From contig JABCZF010000004.1 in the NCBI GenBank assembly GCA_013289825.1, positions 141,842-205,841 on the forward strand: DNA of 64,000 nucleotides, given 5' to 3'. Origin of the DNA: Acidobacteriota bacterium (GTDB taxonomy: Bacteria > Acidobacteriota > Terriglobia > Acidiferrales > UBA7541). Below are positions 1-7,294 of this stretch, piece by piece (position 1 is the stretch's first letter; each line of letters starts with the position of its first letter). A model generated the notes under the pieces. That model did no database searches, was not told the origin of the DNA, and was given only the letters and a program-made list of their open reading frames with translations. The position numbers were made by a program, and so were the translations under genes.

Positions 1-37
1 CACTAAGACCGTGCGCCGGTGCTTGCCGTTCGCTCAT
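1..37 (-). CDS. Possible start of the next gene of the leftward chemosensory operon (partial)
   Basis: On the minus strand an ATG at 37 opens a reading frame (MSERQAPAHGLS) that runs off the left edge. It lies 49 bases after the chemoreceptor stop codon. In PilJ/FrzCD-type operons the gene after the receptor is often cheA or cheR, so a coding start here is plausible. Twelve codons and a weak GGGA ribosome site are all that can be seen, so no function is assigned. Confidence 0.25.
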   Translation of the reverse strand, partial: MSERQAPAHGLS

Positions 38-86
38 TACCGTCCCGCTTTTGCTCTGGTCTCTTGCCCGAGCCGAAAATCACTGC

Positions 87-1529
87 TTACCGATGAGCGC
101 CGGTGGGGACGGGCCGCTCGGAATCTTCCAAGGCAATGCCGGACTTCGAGGTCGCGCGGAACTGCGCCAGCGCTTCGTTCAACTGATCGGAAAGTTTCAC
201 GAGCTGGCTGACCGTCGCGACCGTTCCACGCGTGCCTTGTGAAGTCTGGCGTGTGATGCTCGAAATAATCTGCATGGCATGCGCCACACCTTCCGTTCCA
301 CGCACCTGCTGTTTGGAAGCCAGCGAAATTTCCTGAACAAGTTCCGCCGACTGCCGCACCACGTTGGAAATGGCGTCCAGCGCACGTCCGGCCTGATCGG
401 CGAGCGTCGCTCCGCTTTCCACTTCCTTCGTGCCTTCTTCCATAACCACCACGGCTTCGTTGGTCTCCGCTTGAATGGCCTTGATGAGTGCCGCAATGTC
501 CTTCGTAGCGCTTCGGCTGTGTTCTGCGAGCTTGCGAACCTCGTCCGCAACCACCGCGAAACCGCGTCCAGCTTCGCCTGCCCGAGCCGCTTCAATGGCC
601 GCGTTCAATGCCAGCAAGTTGGTCTGCTCCGTGATGTCATTGATGACGTTGATGATTTCTGAAATCTCAAGAGACCGGTCGCCCAGCGACTTGATCTTCT
701 TTGCGGTTGCTTGCACCGAAGCTCGAATGCGCTGCATGCCTTCCAAAGTGTCGCGTACGGCACGATTGCCCTGCTCGGCGGCGTCCAACGCACGGCGTGC
801 TGCTTCGGCACTGGCTTCCGCGTTGTTAGACACCTGCTTCATCGAAACCGTCAACTCTTCCACGGCGCTCGACGTATTGGTGATTTCCTGATCTTGCTGC
901 GTCGCGCCGGCCTGCATCTGATCCGCCGCCACAAGAATGTTGTTCGAGCAGGCGGTGACTTCCATAGCGGCTTTGCGCACGCGCTCGAGAACCTTGGTGA
1001 AATTATCGAGCATGTAGTTGATCGAGTCCGCCACATTCCCCAGAGCGTCGTTGGTGACTTTCCCGCGCAGCGTCAAGTCGCCGCGCGCAACCTGGTTGAT
1101 AACCGTCAACAGTTCCGTGATACTGCGTTGCAAGGCGTCGTTGGCATCCTGATTGCTGGTGGCCTTGGAGACCTTGGCCACCGCGCGATTCAAATTCTCG
1201 GCGATATAGCCAAGCTCGTCGCCGGTATTCACTTCCACGCGCGCCCGCGGATCACCGGCAGCAATGCGCTCGGAAAACTGCGCGAGCTCTTGGACCGGCG
1301 CCAACAGCTTGGTTCCCAACCGCCAGGCCATGAACATGGCCATGCCGAGCGCCAGGAGCACTGCCAGCATCACGGAGCCAGTGGCCCCGCTCGGCAGCGA
1401 GCCGAAGTCGAACAGCGACACTCCGCCAGATTGCCGTCCGGCGCTGTAAGCCAGGCCCAGCACGGCGAATAGAATGACGCCATTCAGCAGGACCAGCGTC
1501 CAGATTGTAGAACTCAGTCGCGATTTCAT
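87..1529 (-). CDS. Methyl-accepting chemotaxis protein, PilJ/FrzCD-like
   Basis: Chemoreceptor of 480 residues that passes an external or membrane signal to a CheA kinase through CheW. Two N-terminal membrane segments (about residues 6-28 and 47-66) enclose only a short external loop, so there is no large periplasmic sensor domain. HAMP-type linkers follow, then a long coiled-coil signalling domain with the conserved hairpin tip ([19 protein letters not shown]) and the [13 protein letters not shown] stretch. Tip wording and architecture resemble PilJ-type receptors of the type IV pilus Chp pathway. It is the last complete gene of the leftward operon, after a CheW gene. The start chosen is the MKSRLSS methionine; an ATG four codons upstream is possible. 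No CheA gene is visible, so the partner kinase probably lies left of the window. Confidence 0.93.
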   Translation of the reverse strand: MKSRLSSTIWTLVLLNGVILFAVLGLAYSAGRQSGGVSLFDFGSLPSGATGSVMLAVLLALGMAMFMAWRLGTKLLAPVQELAQFSERIAAGDPRARVEVNTGDELGYIAENLNRAVAKVSKATSNQDANDALQRSITELLTVINQVARGDLTLRGKVTNDALGNVADSINYMLDNFTKVLERVRKAAMEVTACSNNILVAADQMQAGATQQDQEITNTSSAVEELTVSMKQVSNNAEASAEAARRALDAAEQGNRAVRDTLEGMQRIRASVQATAKKIKSLGDRSLEISEIINVINDITEQTNLLALNAAIEAARAGEAGRGFAVVADEVRKLAEHSRSATKDIAALIKAIQAETNEAVVVMEEGTKEVESGATLADQAGRALDAISNVVRQSAELVQEISLASKQQVRGTEGVAHAMQIISSITRQTSQGTRGTVATVSQLVKLSDQLNEALAQFRATSKSGIALEDSERPVPTGAHR

Positions 1530-1588
1530 GCCTTCCTCCAAATCCCTACTGCTGTGCCCCTATCCGCATGCGGCGGGTACACGCAAAC

Positions 1589-2107
1589 TCAGATGCTCGG
1601 TCCCGGAAAAACCTCGAGCATTCTCCTTAGGTCGATGATTAGTGCCAAGCGGTCGTCGTGCCGGAGCATCCCGATGCAATGCGGCACGTTTTCCGGAGCC
1701 TGTTCCAGCAGATCCTCGGCGTTCACCGAATAAGTCCCGATCACTTCGTCAGCCGCAATGCCGATTTGCAAATCGTCGTGGGAACCTTCGCCGCGCAACG
1801 AAGCAACTACCACATGCTTTGGCAGCAACCCGGGCCGCCGCCCTTCGGTAATAGCGATATCGATCAGCGGCACAATGGCCCCGCGCAAATTAAAGATTCC
1901 CGCCAGGTACGCCGGCCCCAGCGGCAGCTTCGTCAACAGCGGCCAATCCAAAACTTCCTCGACATCCAGAACCGGTAAGCAATACCTCTCCCGTCCGCTC
2001 CGGAAAACGCAGTACTGCGATTCCGGCAACCGCTCTTCCATAGGTCCGAGTGCTTCAAGCAGGTCGGCATCCGCAGGAAGCGGCGCCAGGTGAAAGTCTT
2101 CGCTCAT
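1589..2107 (-). CDS. CheW-type coupling protein (PilI-like)
   Basis: Adaptor of about 172 residues linking a chemoreceptor to CheA. After about 35 variable residues comes the CheW fold: a start like YCVFRSGRERYCLP, then VEEVLDWPLLTKLPLGPAYLAGIFNLRGAIVPLID split over two strands, the classic region preceding a conserved arginine, and a C-terminal IDLRRML. It sits between a CheY-like receiver (25 bases upstream) and the PilJ-like receptor (59 bases downstream), matching the pilG-pilI-pilJ order of Chp systems. The start is placed at MSEDFH, because the longer frame overlaps the preceding gene. The second CheW at 12471 belongs to the other array. Confidence 0.9.
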   Translation of the reverse strand: MSEDFHLAPLPADADLLEALGPMEERLPESQYCVFRSGRERYCLPVLDVEEVLDWPLLTKLPLGPAYLAGIFNLRGAIVPLIDIAITEGRRPGLLPKHVVVASLRGEGSHDDLQIGIAADEVIGTYSVNAEDLLEQAPENVPHCIGMLRHDDRLALIIDLRRMLEVFPGPSI

Positions 2108-2132
2108 CGCCCGATCATCCTCACAAAGTCCT

Positions 2133-2498
2133 CTATGCAAATCGCCGTACGGCTCGCAGTAATTCTTCCCGTGTAAAGGGCTTCGTCACATAACCATCCG
2201 CGCCCTGCTGCTGGCCCCAGAATTTGTCGCTTTCCGTGTTTTTGGAGGTCACCAAAATCACCGGTATCGCGTTGTAGTCCACGTGATTCTTCAATTCCCG
2301 GCAAACCTGAAAGCCATTCCGCTTCGGCATCACCACGTCCAGCAAAATCACGCTGGGGCGCTCCAGGGCAATGGCTTCCTCGACTCGTTCTGGGTCATTG
2401 ATACCCACCAGAAGGTAGCCTTCATGCTCAAGAAAGCCCTGAATCAGCTTCACTTGCGAGGGCGAGTCATCGACGATGAGTACTTTTTTCTGCAGCAT
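2133..2498 (-). CDS. Single-domain response regulator, CheY/PilG-like
   Basis: Stand-alone receiver of 121 residues. It has the acidic pair in VDDSPSQ near the N-terminus, the phosphoacceptor aspartate in VILLDVVMP, the threonine/serine position in LVTSKN and the conserved lysine in VTKPFTREELL, so it should be phosphorylated by a CheA. Position immediately upstream of cheW and a PilJ-like receptor fits a PilG-type output regulator. ATG at 2498 is preferred because GGGGTG sits 6-8 bases upstream; ATG at 2504 is the alternative. Confidence 0.92.
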   Translation of the reverse strand: MLQKKVLIVDDSPSQVKLIQGFLEHEGYLLVGINDPERVEEAIALERPSVILLDVVMPKRNGFQVCRELKNHVDYNAIPVILVTSKNTESDKFWGQQQGADGYVTKPFTREELLRAVRRFA

Positions 2499-2628
2499 CG
2501 ACATCACCCCATATTTCTCCAGAGACCAGAGGTGCACGTCAGCAGCCAGCCTCGAAATTCCGTGAGCGAGGGTGTCTATCTTGTATAAGAGCTTTATTAT
2601 GATTGATTTACATGCTTGCTAAGGGCGC

Positions 2629-3312
2629 TCAACGGCGAAAGCCAGGAGAAGCCGGCTCGGTTTCCGTCTCAGCTTGAGATGCATTCTCAGCTTCCCTCAT
2701 CTCGCTCGCCAGCGATGAGAATCTCTGCATAATCTCGTTTATCCGCAGCGCCATGCTATGAATGGTCTTAATCTGCGCCAAGGACTGCGTAGACAGTTGG
2801 CCCGGCTCCAAAAGCAAGAGTTCGGCATTCCCCAGCATGGAGGTCAGCGCATTGCTGACGCTGTGCTTCATGTCCATCATGTAGCGGCCCAAAGTGGCCT
2901 GATGCTCGTTTTTCGCCGCGCGCCGCTCCGCTTGTTTCGAGAGGCGCAGCGCTTCCGCGCGCCGCAAGGATTCGCCGGCAACCAGCAGGAGCGTTTGCGT
3001 CCAATCCTCCCGCAATGGGATGTGAACCAGCCGAGGGTAGCGGGTTCGCAATTGCCCAAGCTCGCGCGATTCCGCCGGCACGCATAGAATTACCGCGGCA
3101 GCCGGCTCCAAAGACCGCAAAATGCCTGGCAGTTTGCCTTCCAGGACCGGTCCAACCACCACCAGATCGTGCGGTGTTGCTTCATGATCTTTCCAGAGAT
3201 CACTGCTGAGAAGGGTAATGCCCGGCGCCAGCCGCTCGGCCTGCCAACAGGCCGTCAAGAGCCGCGCAAATTCCGGCTCGTCACTCAGAATCAGTACGCT
3301 AGCGTTTCGCAC
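2629..3312 (-). CDS. Pseudo-receiver fused to an orphan HisKA-like dimerisation domain
   Basis: Protein of 227 residues in two parts. Residues 4-110 fold like a receiver (VLILSDEPEFARLL start; D49 then VVVGP), but the residue where the phosphorylated aspartate should stand is glycine (G54), and no lysine-proline pair occurs near residue 98. Residues 125-205 look like a histidine-kinase DHp helix hairpin: MKHSVSNALTSMLGNAELLL carries an H-box-like histidine (H150) followed by the usual N-x-L-T, and a second helix ends at about residue 205. No ATP-binding domain follows. The start is GTG with GGGAG ten bases upstream. It could be a scaffold, a phosphotransfer protein of Spo0B style or a dominant regulator of the array; these roles are inference. 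Confidence 0.7.
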   Translation of the reverse strand: MRNASVLILSDEPEFARLLTACWQAERLAPGITLLSSDLWKDHEATPHDLVVVGPVLEGKLPGILRSLEPAAAVILCVPAESRELGQLRTRYPRLVHIPLREDWTQTLLLVAGESLRRAEALRLSKQAERRAAKNEHQATLGRYMMDMKHSVSNALTSMLGNAELLLLEPGQLSTQSLAQIKTIHSMALRINEIMQRFSSLASEMREAENASQAETETEPASPGFRR

Positions 3313-3367
3313 AGAGCAGCGGCTCCCAGGGTAATGGCCTGTCTCGACCTCAGAATATTCTGTCCAT

Positions 3368-4867
3368 TTAGAGCTTTTCGGCTTCGTCCAGCGCGGTGAG
3401 TAATCTCTTGGTGCTGATGCCCAGGTTCACAGCCGCTTCCGTGTCCTTCGCCTGTTTCGCGATGTCCACGCGCTCCTGCAGCCGCGAGACTTCGATCCGC
3501 GCAATCGACAGCGCCTTATCCATCGATTTGGGGTTTCCCGTTTCCTTTGCGAATTCGATCGCTGCCATCACCATCGCCCGCGCGACGACGGCTCGCCGCA
3601 GGTCTTCTGCCGACGTTCCATCCCCACTCACGAAGGCCGTTACTTCCCATGAAGACAACAAGATCCGAGCCGCGCCGATCTTCACCGTGGTCATGGAACG
3701 CCCCCGCGTGGGCGGTGTGGCGATCAACTGTTCCCAAATCTTCTCCAGACAGGTTTCAAAATCCAGTGCCGCGTGGGGGGCAGGCTTGGCACCACTCGCA
3801 ACGGCAGGTTTCTCCGCGACTCGGGAGCTTGTTTCAGCGGTTGCCGCGTCCCGCCCCGAGTTGCTGGCTGGCGCAATGGCGCGGGGACTCGGGGTCTTCT
3901 CCGAAACCGCAGCACCTTGAGGAGCCTTCGGCGCGATCTTTTCGAGTGCGCCCTCTACGTCTGTGCGCAGGGCCAGCAGCTTTTCAAACGTCTGATTCAC
4001 CGAGCGTTCTGTGTATTCCTTCTGGAAGGGCTGTTTCCATTCATCGGCGACCTCTCGGATTTTTGCGAGCGGCTCCTCGGCGGAGAGACCAAAGTGCTGG
4101 CAATCGATAATCCGCACTCCGGCCGTCTCCAGCTGTGACAGGCCCGAACGGATGGCAATCAGGTCGGCATGCATCAGCTCGATAAATGTCCGCCGAAGCA
4201 GAAAATTGAAGCGCACGAAGGCCAGCAAAGCCGCCGGGTCATAAAACATCCCGCCAGCGGTCTCTTTCACCTGGCGGCCTTGCTCGATGAAATTCGTCTT
4301 CAGGATTTCACGGAGGCTGCGGAGACTTCGCAGCTTCTCGATCATCTGCTCAAGCGGCTCGCACCACTCGAGGGTGGAGTCGTCGACATCACCCAGCACC
4401 TGCTTCATGACCTGTGCGACGTCGAAAAGTTCGATCTGTTTGTGGTAAATCTTCGCGGGAGCGCAGAGAGCAAAGTACTGCACCAGCAGGAAGTCGACCT
4501 TGTCACGGTCCACATGGGTCTTGGAGGATTTTTGTAGATGGCGATGAATGAGTGCGCACAAACTGATTTCGTTTGCGTTCAGCGTCGTAGTCTGCAGCAG
4601 TTTGCGCAATTCGTGCACCGCGACACGCTCGTCCATCTCGTCCAGCCAGGCTTCCACCTCGTCAAACAGTTCGAGGTCTGGTTTTTCCGGCAGATTCCGT
4701 TTCTCTTGTGGGAAGGGAATCTCCATTTCGAGTTGTTTCCCCAGGGCCATATAGATTGGGAATACCGAGCGATCCTCACCCCACTTGGCCTGTCGGGAAT
4801 TCGCGGGCTTTGGGGGAGTTGGGTTATGGAGCGTCGAAGTCGTCTTGTTCACGGCTGTGTCACCCAT
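3368..4867 (-). CDS. Unrecognised 499-residue helical protein in chemosensory operon
   Basis: No family is recognised. The protein is soluble (no signal peptide or membrane segment) and predicted largely alpha-helical. An acidic helical region spans residues 50-320. A low-complexity Ala/Pro/Ser linker follows at about 320-375. A C-terminal helical region (about 380-499) contains an LLSSWEVTAFVSGDG stretch and ends in a coiled-coil-like segment rich in Glu/Lys/Ala. The 19-base overlap with the upstream PilZ-like gene and the 55-base gap to the downstream gene show that it is part of the leftward chemosensory operon. A structural or docking role is only a guess. Confidence 0.75.
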   Translation of the reverse strand: MGDTAVNKTTSTLHNPTPPKPANSRQAKWGEDRSVFPIYMALGKQLEMEIPFPQEKRNLPEKPDLELFDEVEAWLDEMDERVAVHELRKLLQTTTLNANEISLCALIHRHLQKSSKTHVDRDKVDFLLVQYFALCAPAKIYHKQIELFDVAQVMKQVLGDVDDSTLEWCEPLEQMIEKLRSLRSLREILKTNFIEQGRQVKETAGGMFYDPAALLAFVRFNFLLRRTFIELMHADLIAIRSGLSQLETAGVRIIDCQHFGLSAEEPLAKIREVADEWKQPFQKEYTERSVNQTFEKLLALRTDVEGALEKIAPKAPQGAAVSEKTPSPRAIAPASNSGRDAATAETSSRVAEKPAVASGAKPAPHAALDFETCLEKIWEQLIATPPTRGRSMTTVKIGAARILLSSWEVTAFVSGDGTSAEDLRRAVVARAMVMAAIEFAKETGNPKSMDKALSIARIEVSRLQERVDIAKQAKDTEAAVNLGISTKRLLTALDEAEKL

Positions 4868-5199
4868 GCGCAGGGCCCCTGTAGAAAGCGGACGGCCACC
4901 GCCTTACGTCCTTCGTGATACTGCACGGCAATCACTTTCCCGTCTGCCGTTGCCCCGTTGCGATCTCGTTCAATACGCACTTTATCGTCGAACTCCAGCG
5001 GCAAACTCGAGAGAAAGATGACATGTTCCGAACCGCCGAATTCCACAACCGTCGCTTCCCGCAACCGCGTGCTCCCAGCCCGCAGTGCCGTGATCAGCAC
5101 GGGGACTCGAACAGGCGTGGCGCGCGGGAAGAATCGAGCCAAGCGCTCTGCGCATCCTGGCTCGTTCGCGGTGATCGTCAATTCACTGGATGGTCTCAC
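4849..5199 (-). CDS. Small PilZ-like domain protein, first gene of leftward operon
   Basis: About 116 residues with the beta-barrel pattern of PilZ domains (RVPVLITALR, REATVVEFGGSEHVIFLSSLPLEFDDKVRIE, ADGKVIAVQYHEGRKAVAVRF). The two c-di-GMP signatures (RxxxR and D/NxSxxG) are not clear, so nucleotide binding is doubtful. The frame is open back to a GTG at 5316, but that codon lies inside a -24/-12 promoter. The start is therefore placed at GTG 5199, preceded by GAGAGG at a good distance. It overlaps the next gene by 19 bases, which suggests translational coupling. Confidence 0.6.
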   Translation of the reverse strand: MRPSSELTITANEPGCAERLARFFPRATPVRVPVLITALRAGSTRLREATVVEFGGSEHVIFLSSLPLEFDDKVRIERDRNGATADGKVIAVQYHEGRKAVAVRFLQGPCAWVTQP

Positions 5200-5304
5200 G
5201 TCGCCTCTCAAGCCGCCGCAGTACTCAAGTACTAAAGATCGTGCCTCTGTGGCGGTCTGGCACGCGCATGCCCACAAAGGGACACCACGTCCCCGCCATA
5301 GAGA

Positions 5305-5320
5305 TGCACGCTGCACGCCA
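5305..5320 (-). promoter_or_regulatory. Sigma-54 (-24/-12) promoter of the leftward chemosensory operon
   Basis: Read on the minus strand the bases are TGGCGTGCAGCGTGCA. The GG and GC doublets are 12 bases apart, exactly as in TGGCACG-N4-TTGC. The predicted transcription start is near 5294, which excludes the GTG at 5316 as the PilZ-like start. Activator palindromes lie 100-180 bases upstream, the usual distance for enhancer-bound NtrC-type activators. Confidence 0.6.
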
Positions 5321-5402
5321 AAGAATTGGAAAGGTCGGTGGCCCAGATAATGAAGAAAGGGAAAGGCTTAGCGTTTTCCCGTCGATCTAGTGTAGCGCGC
5401 GC

Positions 5403-5470
5403 GTCTCACGCTGAAACGCAGTCGTCTCAGACCCACGCTGCTTTTCGCGTCTCTCCGGCCGGCTTGAGAC
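5403..5470. promoter_or_regulatory. Cluster of GTCTCA/TGAGAC activator sites upstream of leftward operon
   Basis: GTCTCACGCTGAAAC at 5403-5417 is a two-arm site with a three-base spacer and one mismatch to GTCTCA-N3-TGAGAC. A half site GTCTCA lies at 5424-5429, and GTCTCT (5449-5454) with TGAGAC (5465-5470) forms a wider-spaced pair. The same palindrome recurs at 9668-9804. Position about 110-175 bases upstream of the predicted start near 5294 fits enhancer sites for the sigma-54 activator encoded just upstream at 5472-6899. Confidence 0.55.
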
Positions 5471-5471
5471 G

Positions 5472-6899
5472 TCATTCCACTCGCTGGGCGGTCTCTTCGG
5501 AGGCGTCTTCTGACTCTCCGGGGCCCGACCTTAGCGGGATGTTGTAGCGCTTCAGCTTGCGATACAACGTCGCTCGGCTGATACCCAACAACCGCCCGGC
5601 CATGGCCTTGTCGCCGTTGGCCTGCTCAAATACGCGCAAAATGGTCATTTTCTCCATTTCCGCGAGCGCGGTAGTCGAAAGGGAAGCGACGTCTTGAAGG
5701 GGAGCGCTGGCCGAAGCCGCTTGCTCGCTGCGAATCGAGGGCGGTAGGTCGCTTACGTCGATCACGCGCCGGTCCCCCAGGGTAATGGCCCGGGCAATAC
5801 AGTTTTCCAGTTCGCGGATATTTCCCGGCCACTCGTAATTCAGCAGGCTGTTCATGGCGGCGGTCGTCACTTGCAGGTGCGTTTCCGGAGCATAGCGGTC
5901 CAGGAAGTGATGGACCAGCATGGGGATGTCTGACCGGCGGTCGCGCAAGGCCGGCAAGTGCACGGTTACCACATTCAGCCGGAAATAAAGGTCCTTACGA
6001 AACGTCCCTTCACGATAGGCCGCCTCGAGGTCGCGATTCGTCGCCGCGATCACGCGCACATCCACGTGTACCTTTTCATTGCTTCCCACCGGCCGAACTT
6101 CTTTCTCTTGCAGCACGCGCAGCAGTTTGGCCTGCATCTCCAGAGGCAGTTCACCGATTTCATCCAAAAAGATCGTTCCGCCGTTGGCGGCCTGGAAGAG
6201 TCCCGCTTTGGTTTTTATAGCGCCGGTGAATGCGCCTTTTTCGTATCCGAAGAGCTCGCTCTCCATCAAGGTAGGCACCAACGAACCGCAATCCACCGCG
6301 ACAAACGGGGTCTGCGCCAGCGCGCCGCGAAAGTGAATCGCGCGCGCTACCAGCTCCTTGCCCGTCCCGCTCTCGCCGGATACCAGAACAGGCGTGCGCG
6401 TATCCTTCAGTCGTGAGACCATCCGCAGGACATCCTGAATATTCGCCGAAGTTCCGATGATTCCATCTAGATTGGTTTCCGTGTTGACGCGCTCCCGAAG
6501 AAACTCGTTATCCGTGACCAGCCTGACTTTTTCGGCCATGCGCTGCAGCAACAGCCGCATCTTTTCCACGCGGAAGGGCTTTTCAATGTAGTCGTACGCG
6601 CCCAATTTCATCGCATCGACCGCGGATTCGATCGACCCATGCCCGGTCATAATCGCGATTTCCGCTCGCGGCAAAATCATTTTCGCCTGCTTCAAAAGCT
6701 CGACTCCGGAAATCGTTGGCAGCTTCAGATCGGTCAGGATGAGGTCGGGCACATCGGCGTCCAATTTCGCGAGGGCGGCCTCGGCGCTTTCCGCTTCCGT
6801 GCAGGAATATCCCAAGGTATTGCCGATGGTCATACACAGCTTGCGGATGCTCTGCTCATCATCTACGACCAGCAGGCGTATTTTTAAATCATCACTCAT
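5472..6899 (-). CDS. Sigma-54 dependent response regulator, NtrC family
   Basis: Activator of 475 residues that remodels sigma-54 RNA polymerase when phosphorylated. The receiver occupies residues 6-120 with phosphoacceptor D57 (LILTDLKLP) and K107 in IEKPF. The AAA+ domain (about 148-385) has Walker A GESGTGKE (175-182), the sigma-54 contact loop GAFTGA (222-227) and Walker B in GTIFLDEIGE (241-250). A Fis-type helix-turn-helix lies at the C-terminus (MAGRLLGISRATLYRKLKRY). The ATG at 6899 overlaps the upstream receiver gene's stop as ATGA, so the three genes to 9645 form one operon. Palindromes GTCTCA-N3-TGAGAC near both chemosensory promoters are its likely targets. Confidence 0.95.
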   Translation of the reverse strand: MSDDLKIRLLVVDDEQSIRKLCMTIGNTLGYSCTEAESAEAALAKLDADVPDLILTDLKLPTISGVELLKQAKMILPRAEIAIMTGHGSIESAVDAMKLGAYDYIEKPFRVEKMRLLLQRMAEKVRLVTDNEFLRERVNTETNLDGIIGTSANIQDVLRMVSRLKDTRTPVLVSGESGTGKELVARAIHFRGALAQTPFVAVDCGSLVPTLMESELFGYEKGAFTGAIKTKAGLFQAANGGTIFLDEIGELPLEMQAKLLRVLQEKEVRPVGSNEKVHVDVRVIAATNRDLEAAYREGTFRKDLYFRLNVVTVHLPALRDRRSDIPMLVHHFLDRYAPETHLQVTTAAMNSLLNYEWPGNIRELENCIARAITLGDRRVIDVSDLPPSIRSEQAASASAPLQDVASLSTTALAEMEKMTILRVFEQANGDKAMAGRLLGISRATLYRKLKRYNIPLRSGPGESEDASEETAQRVE

Positions 6900-7294
6900 G
6901 GCTTCCCAAAAGTTTTCTCCACGATGGACATCAGTTGGTGTACACGGAACGGTTTCTCGATGCAAGGCGTCCCGCTGCGCGCCAGCAGGGCCTGGGTCTC
7001 ACTGTTGGCCGTATCCCCGCTTATGAGAATGATCTTCGTTCCAAGTTCTGGCCGGTTTTTCTGAATCCAGTCGTGAACTTCTGCGCCATTTACCGCTCCC
7101 GGCATGCGAATGTCGGAGATCACTCCGCTATAGTGCCCGCCGGCGAGCTGCTCTAAACCCTCCGCCCCGGAGGACGCGTTCACCACGGAGTATCCTTTCC
7201 TCTCGAGCGCGGCCTTCAGAAAGGCAATCACCGACGGCTCGTCTTCAATCAATAGAATCGGCGCAGTCTGGCCAACCGCAGCTTCTGGTGTCAT
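6896..7294 (-). CDS. Stand-alone receiver domain protein
   Basis: CheY-like receiver of 132 residues with the acidic pair in LIEDEPS, phosphoacceptor D61 in VISDIRMPG, LISGDT as the switch threonine/serine region and CIEKPFR for the conserved lysine. It is sandwiched between the histidine kinase and the sigma-54 activator with ATGA overlaps on both sides. The three products are therefore translated together and probably form one phosphorelay, in which this receiver could act as a phosphate sink or a competing output. The start is the ATG at 7294; upstream in-frame sequence belongs to the kinase gene. Confidence 0.9.
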   Translation of the reverse strand: MTPEAAVGQTAPILLIEDEPSVIAFLKAALERKGYSVVNASSGAEGLEQLAGGHYSGVISDIRMPGAVNGAEVHDWIQKNRPELGTKIILISGDTANSETQALLARSGTPCIEKPFRVHQLMSIVEKTFGKP

